Below are positions 55,103-63,995 of a DNA stretch of 64,000 nucleotides, piece by piece. The stretch comes from Mycobacterium pinniadriaticum (lineage in GTDB: Bacteria; Actinomycetota; Actinomycetes; Mycobacteriales; Mycobacteriaceae). The DNA is taken from positions 248,001 through 312,000 of the forward strand of contig NZ_JAPJDO010000004.1 of NCBI RefSeq assembly GCF_026242045.1, in the 5' to 3' direction. Under the pieces are notes generated by a model. It ran no database searches and was not told where the DNA came from. It saw only the letters and a program-made list of their open reading frames with translations. Positions within the stretch are counted from its first letter, which is position 1, and every line of letters begins with the position of its first letter. Made by a program: the position numbers and the translations under genes.

Positions 55103-57268
55103 ATGGGTATCGCATTGACCGACGACCACCGTGAACTCAGCGAGGTGGCGCGCTCGTTCCTCGCCTCGGCGAAGGCCAGGGCGCTGACGCGGGATCTCCT
55201 CGCCGACGACGCCGAGGAAACCCACCCGCCGTTCTGGTCGGAGTTGGCCGAGCTGGGTTGGCTCGGGCTGCACGTCGACGAGCAGTACGGCGGTTCGGGT
55301 TTCGGACTGCCGGAGCTGGTGGTCGTCATCGACGAGCTCGGTCGTGCGATCGCGCCGGGTCCGTTCGTGCCGACCGTCGTCGCCTCCGCGCTGGTGGCGG
55401 CCGCCGGTAGCGATGAGCAGAAAGCCCGGCTACTGCCCGGCCTGGTTGACGGATCACGCACCGCCGCAATCGGGTTCGGCGGCGACGTGGCGCTTGCCGG
55501 TGAGACGGCCAGTGGCGACGCCGGTGTGGTGCTCGGCGCCGGGCTGGCCGATCTGCTGGTGGTGACCTCCGGTGCGGATGTGCTGCTGGTGGAACGCGGC
55601 GCCGACGGGGTGTCGGTCGAGGTACCGGGCAGCCTCGACCGGTCCCGACGCTCCGGCCGGGTGTCGCTGCGCGATGTCTCGGTGGCCGGCAATGTGCTGG
55701 CCGGCGCGCATGACATGGCGGTGGCTCTGGCCCGCACGCTGTTCGCCGCCGAGGCCGCCGGCGGGGCGTCCGACTGTGTGGACACCGCCGTCGAATACGC
55801 CAAGGTGCGTGAGCAATTCGGCCGCACCATCGCCACCTTCCAAGCGGTCAAGCATCACTGCGCCAACATGGTGGTGGGCTCCGAGTCGGTCGTGGCCGTC
55901 GTATGGGACGCCGCCCGCGCTTTCGGCGAGGACCAGAAGCAGTTCGAACTGGTCGCGGCGGCCGCGGCGGCCTTGGCGTTCCCGGCCTATGTCGGCAACG
56001 CGGAGTTGAACATTCAGGTGCACGGCGGCATCGGATTCACCTGGGAGCACGACGCGCATCTGCATCTGCGGCGGGCGCTGACGGTGCAGGCGGTGCTGGG
56101 CGGGGATGGACCGGTCACCGACGTATTCGACTTGACCGATGCCGGGTGCAGCCGGGCCAACAGCCTGGACCTGCCCGCCGAGGCCGACGAGCTGCGCACG
56201 CAGATCCGGGCCGACGCTGTCGAACTCGCCAAGCTTGACGAGAAAGCCCAACTCGACGAGCTCATCGCGACCGGATACGTCATGCCGCACTGGCCCAAAC
56301 CGTGGGGCCGGGCCGCCGGTGCCGTCGAGCAGCTACTGATCGAGGAGGAGTTCGCCGCCGCCGGTGTCAAGCGGCCGGATTACGGCATCACCGGCTGGGT
56401 GATCCTGACCCTCATCCAGCACGGAACGCCTTCGCAGATCGACCGATTCGTCGAGAAGGCGCTGCGCAAGGACGAGATCTGGTGCCAGTTGTTCTCCGAG
56501 CCGTCGGCGGGTTCGGATGCCGCGGCGGTCAAGACCCGGGCGACCCGGGTGGATGGCGGATGGAAGATCACCGGCCAGAAGGTGTGGACCAGCGGGGCGC
56601 ATTACTGCAAGCGCGGCCTGGCCACCGTTCGCACCGACTTCGATGTGCCCAAGCACGCCGGCATCACGACGGTGATCCTGGACATGAACGCCCCCGGCGT
56701 CGAGGTGCGGCCGCTGCGCCAGATCACCGGCGGCGCCGACTTCAACGAGGTGTTCTTCAACGACGTGTTCGTCCCCGATGAGGACGTCGTGGGGGAGCCG
56801 AACTCGGGCTGGACCGTCGCGCGGGCCACGCTGGGCAACGAACGGGTCAGCATCGGCGGCGGCGCCGGCACCATCGCGCCGGCTTCGGCGTGGCTGGTAT
56901 CGCTGGCCAAGAAGTACGGCCAGCGACGTGCCGGTGCGGTTCAGTGGGTCGGCAAGTTCCTGGCCCGAGATCAGGCGCTGCGCCTGCTGAATCTGCGCCG
57001 TGTGGTGCGTGCCCTCGAGGGCGCCGGGCCCGGCCCGGAAGGCAACATCACCAAGCTCATCCTGGCCGAGCAGTTTCAGGAGCAGGGAACGATCGCCGCG
57101 GCCCTGGTCGGGCCCGACGTAGCACTTGACGGCGGCGAGGGTGAAATGGCGGGCCGCACAGCGCTCGGATCCCGCGCGCTGTCCATCGCCGGCGGCACCT
57201 CGGAGATCACCCGCAACCAGATCGCCGAGCGGATCCTCGGCATGCCCCGCGACCCGCTGATCAGGTAA
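55103..57268 (+). CDS. Tandem-domain acyl-CoA dehydrogenase (FadE34/FadE6-type)
   Basis: 721 residues made of two ACAD domains in one chain: about 1-350 (LGWLGLHVDEQYGGSGFGLPELVVV ... GGIGFTWEHDAHLHLRRA) and about 360-721 (SEPSAGSDAAAVKTRATR, KVWTSGAHY, AGGTSEITRNQIAERILGMPRD). Fused pairs such as FadE34 mimic the heterotetrameric ACADs and act on steroid side chains or other bulky acyl-CoAs. A GAGGAGG ribosome site precedes ATG 55103. Downstream of the hydroxyacyl-CoA dehydrogenase gene. Confidence 0.92.
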   Translation: MGIALTDDHRELSEVARSFLASAKARALTRDLLADDAEETHPPFWSELAELGWLGLHVDEQYGGSGFGLPELVVVIDELGRAIAPGPFVPTVVASALVAAAGSDEQKARLLPGLVDGSRTAAIGFGGDVALAGETASGDAGVVLGAGLADLLVVTSGADVLLVERGADGVSVEVPGSLDRSRRSGRVSLRDVSVAGNVLAGAHDMAVALARTLFAAEAAGGASDCVDTAVEYAKVREQFGRTIATFQAVKHHCANMVVGSESVVAVVWDAARAFGEDQKQFELVAAAAAALAFPAYVGNAELNIQVHGGIGFTWEHDAHLHLRRALTVQAVLGGDGPVTDVFDLTDAGCSRANSLDLPAEADELRTQIRADAVELAKLDEKAQLDELIATGYVMPHWPKPWGRAAGAVEQLLIEEEFAAAGVKRPDYGITGWVILTLIQHGTPSQIDRFVEKALRKDEIWCQLFSEPSAGSDAAAVKTRATRVDGGWKITGQKVWTSGAHYCKRGLATVRTDFDVPKHAGITTVILDMNAPGVEVRPLRQITGGADFNEVFFNDVFVPDEDVVGEPNSGWTVARATLGNERVSIGGGAGTIAPASAWLVSLAKKYGQRRAGAVQWVGKFLARDQALRLLNLRRVVRALEGAGPGPEGNITKLILAEQFQEQGTIAAALVGPDVALDGGEGEMAGRTALGSRALSIAGGTSEITRNQIAERILGMPRDPLIR

Positions 57269-57352
57269 CTCACCCGGCGGTGCGCCGAAATCTGCACCGT
57301 GGCCGTGATTAGCGTTCATTCGCGATCGCGATGGCGATTTCGGGGTCGCCGG

Positions 57353-57787
57353 TCAGTGCCCGGGGAACAGCCGCGGGAACATGTCGTGAAGTCGTTGCCG
57401 CACACTGGGTTCGGACTTCGGTGCGGACAGTGAGACGGGGGGAGGCGCCGCCTCGGTGGCGGCGGTGGCCGTCGCGCTCCAGCTTGCCGGGGCCCGGGTG
57501 GGCGACTGGGTGGCAGGTGACGGGGCGGCCGCAGTGGTGGTGACCGCCGCCGTGGATCCCGCGACGGGTGCCGACGGCCGAGTCCGTTGGTCGGGGTCCG
57601 ACGACTCGTGGGACACGGTGACGACGGCGGTGACCAGAACACCGAGAACGACGATGCCGAGCGCGCCCAGGAAAGCCGACACCCAGCGCCTATCCCCGTC
57701 GGGGCGGCCGCCCTGTTCGGCACCGAGGTGCAGCGGCCTTGTGGTGGGAGTGTCGGCGACGGGGTCCGGCCCGGTTATGGTGTCCAT
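57353..57787 (-). CDS. Single-pass membrane protein with Ser/Thr/Ala-rich exterior
   Basis: A 144-residue protein: short polar N-terminus, one membrane helix (FLGALGIVVLGVLVTAVVTV, residues ~39-58) and a low-complexity Ala/Thr/Pro exterior ending in a basic/amphipathic tail. No family recognised. Diverges from the epimerase gene and converges on the fused acyl-CoA dehydrogenase. Confidence 0.62.
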   Translation of the reverse strand: MDTITGPDPVADTPTTRPLHLGAEQGGRPDGDRRWVSAFLGALGIVVLGVLVTAVVTVSHESSDPDQRTRPSAPVAGSTAAVTTTAAAPSPATQSPTRAPASWSATATAATEAAPPPVSLSAPKSEPSVRQRLHDMFPRLFPGH

Positions 57788-57913
57788 GGATAGCGCCCTT
57801 GACCTCCAGATTTTCCGGCTCGGCGGCCGATCCTAGTGAACAAATCCGAGAACCAGCTGTGAACACTTCGCCGATCTTGTCTTCTCGGGTCGTCATCGGG
57901 CATGCTGCGCGGC

Positions 57914-58918
57914 ATGGCAGGCACCGACAAACTGATTCTGGGTGCGAGCGGATTCCTCGGCTCGCGTGTGACGCGACAGCTGGTCGAGCGGGGCGAGACG
58001 GTGCGGGTCATGCTCCGCCGCACCAGCTCGACCCGCGGGATCGACGATCTACCGGTCCAGCGCTGCTATGGGGACATCTTCGACGACGCGGCGCTGAAGG
58101 AGGCGATGGACGGCTGCGACGTGGTCTTCTACTGCGTCGTCGACACCCGCGCCAACCTGCGCGATCCAGCACCGCTCTACCGCACCAACGTCGAGGGACT
58201 GCGCCATGTCCTCGACGTCGCGGTGAATGCCGATCTGCGCCGGTTCGTGTTCACCAGCACCATCGGAACCATCGGGCTCGGTACCGGCGGACTCGTCGAC
58301 GAGGACACCCCGTTCAACTGGGGGAGCAAGGCCGGCGGCTACATCGGCTCGCGGGTCGCGGCCGAGAAGCTGGTGCTGGACTACAGCCGCGACAAGGGAC
58401 TACCCGCCGTGGCGCTGTGCGTGTCGAACACCTACGGGGCCGGCGATTGGCAGCCGACCCCGCACGGCTCGCTCGTCGCGGCCGCGGCGGCGGGGAAGCT
58501 GCCCTTCTATATGAAGGGAATGGCCACCGAGGTCGTCGGCATCGACGATGCCGCGCGGGCACTGGTCTTGGCCGCCGACCACGGCCGGGTCGGGGAACGC
58601 TACATCATCTCCGAGCGCTACCTGCCCTATCGCGAGCTCTATGAGACGGCGGCGCTCGCCGCCGACCGGCCCGCACCCCGCTGGGGCATCCCCAAGCCGA
58701 TGATGAAGGCGATCGGGGTCCTCGGCGGTATCGCCGCCGCGGTGACCCGTCGGGATCTGCCGCTGAACCCGACCACCGTGCGGCTGATGGACATCATGGC
58801 GCCGATGGATCACGGCAAAGCGGTCCGTGAACTCGGCTGGCAACCGCGAGACGTTCACGAGTCGATTCGCGAGGCAGTGGAGTTCTTTTCCCGGCCCAGA
58901 CACGAGCGCCACGGCTGA
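57914..58918 (+). CDS. NAD(P)-dependent epimerase/reductase (extended SDR)
   Basis: A 334-residue extended SDR with GASGFLGSRVTRQLVERGE at the N-terminus, VFTSTIGTIG, and a Tyr in the segment GYIGSR. The usual YxxxK motif reads YxxxR here, a conservative loss of the catalytic lysine, though a nearby Lys (AAEK) may serve. It resembles dihydroflavonol reductase/3beta-HSD-like proteins. ATG 57914 fits the family start; an ATG at 57902 adds four residues. The SIMPL gene follows after 22 bp. Confidence 0.82.
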   Translation: MAGTDKLILGASGFLGSRVTRQLVERGETVRVMLRRTSSTRGIDDLPVQRCYGDIFDDAALKEAMDGCDVVFYCVVDTRANLRDPAPLYRTNVEGLRHVLDVAVNADLRRFVFTSTIGTIGLGTGGLVDEDTPFNWGSKAGGYIGSRVAAEKLVLDYSRDKGLPAVALCVSNTYGAGDWQPTPHGSLVAAAAAGKLPFYMKGMATEVVGIDDAARALVLAADHGRVGERYIISERYLPYRELYETAALAADRPAPRWGIPKPMMKAIGVLGGIAAAVTRRDLPLNPTTVRLMDIMAPMDHGKAVRELGWQPRDVHESIREAVEFFSRPRHERHG

Positions 58919-58940
58919 CGGGTTGCCTACTGTGGGCGGC

Positions 58941-59606
58941 ATGGCTGCGATCGAAATCCATGTCCGCGGCGCGCACACCGCCACGCTTGCCCCCGAGCGC
59001 GGGACCCTCCACGCCTCATTGAGCGCGGAAGGGCCACAACCCGAACCGGTGTTCGCTGCTGTGACCGCCGCGCTGGTTGCCGTCCAGGCGTCGATCGAAG
59101 AGCTGCACCATCCCAAGCGGGGTCCGGTGACGTGGTACTCGGTCGACCAGATACGGATGGGTTCGCGGCGCCCCTGGCACAAGGACGGCAAGCCATTGCC
59201 GCCGGTGTATTCGGCCACGGTGTCGGTCGCGGCGACATTCCGTGATTTCGCCGAACTGGCCAGGTGGGTGTCGTGGAGCGCGGGGGTCGACGGACTCAGC
59301 ATCGGCTACGTCGACTGGGATCTCACCGAGGCCAACCGCAACAAGGTCGAACGTTCGACCCGGCAGAAGGCGGTGCGCGACGCCCAGCGCCGCGCCCAGG
59401 ACTACGCCGACGCGCTCGACCTCGGCAAGGTCGCGGTCCGTGCTGTGAGCGATCCCGGCGTGGGCATGCCACGATCGGCCCCTCGCGCCGTGCTGGCGAA
59501 ACAGAGTAGCGCCGCGGGTGGCGAGGCTGCGGAGTTCGCTCTGCGACCCGAGGACGTGGCGATCAACGCCGAGGTGGAGGCCACGTTCGTCGTTCACGGA
59601 AAGTGA
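58941..59606 (+). CDS. SIMPL-domain (DUF541) protein
   Basis: A 221-residue protein of the SIMPL/DUF541 family (signalling molecule associated with mouse pelle-like kinase), mycobacterial form: IEIHVRGAHTATLAPERGTLHASLSAEG, WYSVDQI and KAVRDAQRRAQDYADALDLG. It has no signal peptide, unlike many family members that are periplasmic. ATG 58941 is chosen to begin the domain. Function unknown; probably co-transcribed with the epimerase gene. Confidence 0.85.
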   Translation: MAAIEIHVRGAHTATLAPERGTLHASLSAEGPQPEPVFAAVTAALVAVQASIEELHHPKRGPVTWYSVDQIRMGSRRPWHKDGKPLPPVYSATVSVAATFRDFAELARWVSWSAGVDGLSIGYVDWDLTEANRNKVERSTRQKAVRDAQRRAQDYADALDLGKVAVRAVSDPGVGMPRSAPRAVLAKQSSAAGGEAAEFALRPEDVAINAEVEATFVVHGK

Positions 59607-59763
59607 ATAGCCAAGCGCTGCTTGTCAATTGGCTGGCAACAGCGAGGCGCGACACTCCGACGCCGACCGATTGGCCGGATCTGCTGAGATTTTTGCCGAC
59701 GGATCGCTACGCTCGTCACGTGCGCGCGGGCCGGTCGACTCACCGATCATGCGGAAGGCGCGC

Positions 59764-61932
59764 ATGACCGCACCGCGCCGGCGGGACCGAATCGGGTACG
59801 CCACGGGATTGTTCGGCTGGGTGGCATTGCCGTATCTGGCCGGCTCGGTGTTGGCCTGGCAGACGTCCGGCGCCGGCATCGGACCGGCGTTCTTCCCGCC
59901 GGCCGGGGTGACGGTGGCGGCCATGCTGCTGACCCGGCGGGCGCTGTGGCCGGTGATCGTCGCCGCGGTGGTGGTGGGCGAGCTCGCCGTCGATCTCCGG
60001 TACGGGACGGCCCTGACGACTGCCGCCGGCTTCGCGCTGGCCAACTCGGTGGAGCCGCTGGTGGGGGCGTCGTTGGTCCGGTTCTGGTGCAAGGGGCCGC
60101 CGGACCTGCGTGAACGCGCCGACCTGGCCCGGTTCGTGGCCGGGGCGATGGTCGTGGGCCCCTTGGCCGGGGGTGTGATCGGCGGGGCGGTCACCGCGGT
60201 CGACAGCCACGCCTCGTGGCCGATCGCGACATTGCTCTGGTGGGCCGGCGACGGTGTCGGCGTCCTGATGATCGGTGCGCCGATTCTGCTGTGGCCCTTG
60301 CAGTCCCAGCTGTTGCGTGCCCGCAGGCTGGAGACGGTGGTGGTCTTGGGGGCGATGGCGGGGCTGACCGTGGTGTCGTTCCGGCTCGAACTGCCGCCCG
60401 CTCTGTTCCTGCTGCCGGTGATGGCGTGGGCGGCTTTGCGACTCGAGATGATCGGAGCCGCGCTTTGTGGCGCGGTACTGGCGTTCACCGCCAACATCAT
60501 GGCCAACGCCGGATACGCGACTTTCGAGAGTCTGGACCTGCACGCGCCGGGCCAGCTGGCGATCGCGCAGGCATTCATAGCCGTCGTGGTGCTGGTCGCC
60601 ATGTTGACCGCACAGGAGGCCGCCGGCCGGGTCACCGCGGTCAGGCAGCGCCAGGCCGAACGGCGCGAGCGGGCCCGGCTGGAGACTCTCGCCAACCTCG
60701 GCCGGCTGCTCTCTGGTGCGTTCACCCAGAATCAGATCGGCGATGCGGTGGTCGGACAGGTGATCAACGACGCGGGCGCGCAAGCGCTCACCGTGGGATT
60801 GGTCAACGACGAGGGCACCGCGCTGGAGTGGGTGGCGATGGGTGGGTACCCGGAGTCCGTGGTCGAGCAGTTCGCCGGTGGTCTGGCGTTGGATGAGTGC
60901 GCGGCGGCTACCGATGCGGTCCGCACCGGCCAGCCGGTGGTGATCCGGACGATCGCCGAGTATCGCCGGCGATACCCCGACAATGCCAGGTGGATGATGG
61001 CCAGCGGAGGCGCGGCGGTGGTGAGCTGGCCGCTGACAGTGGGTGGCAAAGCGATCGGGGTGCTGGTGCTGGCGTGGTCGGACCCGCAGCCCTTGGACAC
61101 CGCTCAGCTCGCGTACACCTCGGCGGTGGCCACGATGATCGGTCAGGCGTTGGTGCGTGCGCGGGTGTACGCCGACGAACACGCCCGCGCGGCGGTGTTG
61201 CAGGCGGCGGTGTTGCCGACCAGCCCGGCGCCGATCGACAGGGTGGACGTCGGGGTGAGTTACGAACCCGCCGATGTGGTGCAAGGACTCGGCGGTGACT
61301 GGTACGACGCCCTCGAATTGCCGCACGGGCGGATGTACTTGGCCGTCGGCGACGTCGTGGGACACGGACTTCCCGCCGTCGAGGACATGGCGCAGCTGCG
61401 CAGCGCCGGGCGCGCCGTGGCCCTGCAGGGCCTGCCACCCGCGCGGCTGCTCGCCGAGCTCAACACCTTCACCCGCCACGCGAGCAACGGCAAGTTCGCC
61501 ACGATGGGTGTGGCCGTGCTGGATCCGGTCTCGGCTGTGCTGGCCTACGCATCGGCCGGGCACCCGCCGCCATTGCTGCGGCGGTCGGCAACCGGGGAGG
61601 TGATCCGTCTCGGTGGTGCGCACGGCCCAGTCCTGGGTCCGGTCGACCGCGCGTCCTATGGTGAAGGCGACGTTCAGGTCAGTGAGGGCGACATCCTCGT
61701 CATGTACACCGACGGTCTCATCGAGCGGCGCGGCCAGGATATCGAATCCGGAATCACGCGCGTGCAGCGCCTGGTTGCCAAGTGGAGCGGCGACGAGGCA
61801 CTCCTTCCGGCCTGTCGGGAGCTCACCCAGATCCTGGCGCCGCCGCCCCGCGATGACGATGTCTGCGTGGTCGCGGTGCGTTTCGGCGCTATCGGCGGGC
61901 CGCGTTCACCAGATCCAGCGTCGAGGAGGTAG
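59764..61932 (+). CDS. MASE1-GAF-PP2C (SpoIIE-type) phosphatase
   Basis: About 722 residues: an N-terminal MASE1-like eight-helix membrane sensor (residues ~10-290), a GAF domain (about 310-470) and a C-terminal SpoIIE-type PPM phosphatase with metal-binding motifs GGDWYDALE, GDVVGHG and MYTDGLIE. Such proteins dephosphorylate anti-sigma-factor antagonists and so control alternative sigma factors. ATG 59764 follows GGAAGG; an ATG at 59749 or TTG at 59629 are options. Its end overlaps the convergent hydrogenase accessory gene by 44 bp. Confidence 0.88.
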   Translation: MTAPRRRDRIGYATGLFGWVALPYLAGSVLAWQTSGAGIGPAFFPPAGVTVAAMLLTRRALWPVIVAAVVVGELAVDLRYGTALTTAAGFALANSVEPLVGASLVRFWCKGPPDLRERADLARFVAGAMVVGPLAGGVIGGAVTAVDSHASWPIATLLWWAGDGVGVLMIGAPILLWPLQSQLLRARRLETVVVLGAMAGLTVVSFRLELPPALFLLPVMAWAALRLEMIGAALCGAVLAFTANIMANAGYATFESLDLHAPGQLAIAQAFIAVVVLVAMLTAQEAAGRVTAVRQRQAERRERARLETLANLGRLLSGAFTQNQIGDAVVGQVINDAGAQALTVGLVNDEGTALEWVAMGGYPESVVEQFAGGLALDECAAATDAVRTGQPVVIRTIAEYRRRYPDNARWMMASGGAAVVSWPLTVGGKAIGVLVLAWSDPQPLDTAQLAYTSAVATMIGQALVRARVYADEHARAAVLQAAVLPTSPAPIDRVDVGVSYEPADVVQGLGGDWYDALELPHGRMYLAVGDVVGHGLPAVEDMAQLRSAGRAVALQGLPPARLLAELNTFTRHASNGKFATMGVAVLDPVSAVLAYASAGHPPPLLRRSATGEVIRLGGAHGPVLGPVDRASYGEGDVQVSEGDILVMYTDGLIERRGQDIESGITRVQRLVAKWSGDEALLPACRELTQILAPPPRDDDVCVVAVRFGAIGGPRSPDPASRR

Positions 61933-62620
61933 CCGCCGCCAGCGCGGCGGTCTCGTCGGCATCGAGTCGTCCGCACACCCAATCCCAGTGGGCGGCAACG
62001 GTATCACCCGGGGCCGGCGGTGGAGCCAGCGTGACTCCGTCCCGGCGCCAACGCACCGTCTCCGGCGCCTGTTCGCCGAGGCGTAGCATGCCGCCGTCGA
62101 ACGTCAGGGCTCGGGACACCATCACGATCTGTTCGTCGCCGACCGAATCGACGACGCCCCAACGGATCCGGCAGTCCTGCAGAATGCGCAGTGGTGTGGT
62201 CGGGTCGGCGTCGAGGAACCGCACCCACGGGTATACGACGAATACGTGAAAGCTGTGGTGCGCCAGGCCATGTCCGTCGAGTTCATCGAGTAGGCCGGTG
62301 GGCTGCCGGGCGAAGGCTTGCCGCAGCCTCGTCCTGAGCGTGCCCGCATCGACGTCGCTCAGCAGTGGGCCGCCCACCCAGTAGGTCCGCACCACCTCCG
62401 CGTCCAGCGGATCGTCAGTACCGGCCGCGGCGGCGATCTCCTCCAGGTAGGGCCAGGCTCCGTCGAAACCCCGCGCATGTCCGGCGACCTCATTTCGCCC
62501 GTGGCCGGACAGCAGCACGGAGGCGTCGGGTGGGCCACAGTAGCCCAACTCGTTGGACGGAAAGGCGAAGCGGGCGAACAACTCCCATCCGGTCTCCTTC
62601 GAGCGGACCTGGCTCGTCAT
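61889..62620 (-). CDS. [NiFe]-hydrogenase-associated protein (DUF6390-like)
   Basis: A 243-residue cytosolic protein of the kind found in actinobacterial high-affinity [NiFe]-hydrogenase operons. N-terminus LFARFAFPSNELGYCGPPD; then FDGAWPYLEEIAAAAG, HHSFHVFVVYPWVRFL and the late APGDTVAAHWDWVCGRL. The HSF/HVF histidines and the two Cys could hold metal, but this is inference. The ATG overlaps the HypC stop (ATGA). It is the last gene of this operon and overlaps the phosphatase gene end. Confidence 0.75.
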   Translation of the reverse strand: MTSQVRSKETGWELFARFAFPSNELGYCGPPDASVLLSGHGRNEVAGHARGFDGAWPYLEEIAAAAGTDDPLDAEVVRTYWVGGPLLSDVDAGTLRTRLRQAFARQPTGLLDELDGHGLAHHSFHVFVVYPWVRFLDADPTTPLRILQDCRIRWGVVDSVGDEQIVMVSRALTFDGGMLRLGEQAPETVRWRRDGVTLAPPPAPGDTVAAHWDWVCGRLDADETAALAAATSSTLDLVNAARR

Positions 62621-62865
62621 GGGGCCTCGTCGAGTCCGCTGCCCATCAGTCGAAGGCCGGCCAGCGCCGCTTCCGCGCCCTGGGCGTCGGTCTTCTCGAC
62701 CACGAAACCCATGTGAATGATCACCCAATCGCCCGGGGCGAAAGTCTCCTCGGGCAGCATGCCCACGTTGACCCGGCGGTGTTCTCCGGCGACGTCGACC
62801 AGGGCCAGCTGCCCTCCGTAGCCTTCGACCGAGCTCACCACCCGGCCGGGTATGCCCAGGCACAT
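62617..62865 (-). CDS. hypC: Hydrogenase maturation chaperone HypC
   Basis: An 82-residue HypC/HupF protein beginning MCLGIPGRVV, with the essential N-terminal Cys (after Met) that carries the Fe(CN)2CO unit to the large subunit. VNVGMLPEE and APGDWVIIHMGFVVEK complete the family pattern. Its start lies inside the maturation-protease gene and its end inside the next gene, a tightly coupled operon. Confidence 0.93.
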   Translation of the reverse strand: MCLGIPGRVVSSVEGYGGQLALVDVAGEHRRVNVGMLPEETFAPGDWVIIHMGFVVEKTDAQGAEAALAGLRLMGSGLDEAP

Positions 62866-63362
62866 TGCTTCATACCTCCTTGCGCCGTGAGTGTTTCGCG
62901 CACCGCGGCCACCGCCGTCCGAACCGCCCGGACCGCCTCGGGCACGGCCGCGCGCACCGGCTCGCTCAGACCGATACCGTCTTCGGTTTCGGCGACCTCA
63001 CACCCGACGACCACGGTGGGCGGTGCGGTCCCGCCCAGTGCCCTCAGGCTGGCGAAAACGGTCCCGGGATCCATGCCGTGGGCATCCAATGCGGCGGTGG
63101 CGCTGAGTGACTCCAGATCGGCGACGAATACGTGCAGGGTTCCCGGCGACCCACGGTCGGGTAGGGCATCGACGAGCACCAGCGCCCCCCATGGGTCGAG
63201 CAGGTCATAGGCCAGGTGCATGCCGCCGATGCCATAGTCGATGACCCGCACATCCGGGGATGGGCCGAAGGTCTCGCCCAGCGCGCGGATCACATCGGAC
63301 CCGAAGCCGTCGTCGCCGAGAAAGATGTTCCCGATCCCGGCGACCAGAATGCTTGTCTGCAT
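62835..63362 (-). CDS. [NiFe]-hydrogenase maturation endopeptidase (HyaD/HybD family)
   Basis: A 175-residue protease that trims the C-terminal tail of the hydrogenase large subunit once nickel is inserted. Motifs: GIGNIFLGDDGFG, VIDYGIGGMHLAYDL and LVLVDAL. The Ni-sensing acidic residue, usually Glu in DEG, reads Asp (GDDG). His in DAHGMDP is in the expected place. Overlaps HypC by 31 bp. The large subunit gene itself must lie beyond the window. Confidence 0.9.
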   Translation of the reverse strand: MQTSILVAGIGNIFLGDDGFGSDVIRALGETFGPSPDVRVIDYGIGGMHLAYDLLDPWGALVLVDALPDRGSPGTLHVFVADLESLSATAALDAHGMDPGTVFASLRALGGTAPPTVVVGCEVAETEDGIGLSEPVRAAVPEAVRAVRTAVAAVRETLTAQGGMKQCAWAYPAGW

Positions 63363-63369
63363 CGGATCG

Positions 63370-63489
63370 CTACATATGCCGGATCCGCAGGTAGCGCTGG
63401 ACGTCCGGGATGGACCGGACTCCGACCACCACGCCGGCCACCACGACGACCGCCACGATACTCGTGGCGATCCAGCCTACGACTGCCAT
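63370..63489 (-). CDS. 39-residue single-pass membrane protein of the hydrogenase operon
   Basis: A very small protein: one membrane helix (GWIATSIVAVVVVAGVVVGV) and a short basic tail (PDVQRYLRIRHM). An AAGGAG ribosome site at ideal spacing precedes ATG 63489. It lies 7 bp before the protease gene and overlaps the upstream gene by 13 bp. Similar tiny proteins occur in actinobacterial hydrogenase operons (DUF6893-like from memory). It may anchor or stabilise the enzyme. Confidence 0.78.
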   Translation of the reverse strand: MAVVGWIATSIVAVVVVAGVVVGVRSIPDVQRYLRIRHM

Positions 63490-63995
63490 GTTGAACTCCT
63501 TTCTGGGCTTGACGATTCCGGGTCGAGCGGCTCGACCTCGTCGGGCGCGAAGTACAGATAGCGGCCGTACCAATCGTGAAGATCGGCGGCCGGGTCATCC
63601 TCGACGACAACAGCGACATGGGTGTTTCCGTCGACGTCCGCGTGAACGGAGGTCACCCGCGCGGTCCTGCCCGCCACGAAGATGTCCTGTGCATCGGCGC
63701 GGCGATTGGGTTGCAGCCGGACTCGGCTCCCGCGCGCCACCCGAACCCCGTCGATGAGCACCGCGTCGACCTCGGGACGGACTTCGGTGTCCGCCGACGG
63801 ATCCCACCAGTCGACACCATCGGGTATGTCGGGGATCAGCCCCGCGGGTGTGGTGGTCTCGGCCCGCGGGTCGCGGAGCACGCCGTGCAGCCGCTGCATC
63901 GCGTCCGGTGACATCGCGTCGCAGCGCGCAATGATCGCCGCGGCCCGCGGATCGGTCGCCCGCGCCTGCGCCTTCTCCTCGTCGGTCATCGTCAT
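63477..63995 (-). CDS. Hydrogenase-operon hypothetical protein
   Basis: About 172 residues, possibly with its 5' end at or just outside the window: in-frame GTG 63998, ATG 63995 and ATG 63989 are all possible. N-terminal helical part (EEKAQARATDPRAAAIIARCD) and C-terminal beta-rich part (RVARGSRVRLQPNRRADAQDIFVAGRTARVTSV...WYGRYLYFAPDEVEPL). Not recognised beyond being an operon partner of hydrogenase maturation genes. Overlaps the 39-residue protein by 13 bp. Confidence 0.72.
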   Translation of the reverse strand: MTMTDEEKAQARATDPRAAAIIARCDAMSPDAMQRLHGVLRDPRAETTTPAGLIPDIPDGVDWWDPSADTEVRPEVDAVLIDGVRVARGSRVRLQPNRRADAQDIFVAGRTARVTSVHADVDGNTHVAVVVEDDPAADLHDWYGRYLYFAPDEVEPLDPESSSPERSSTWQS

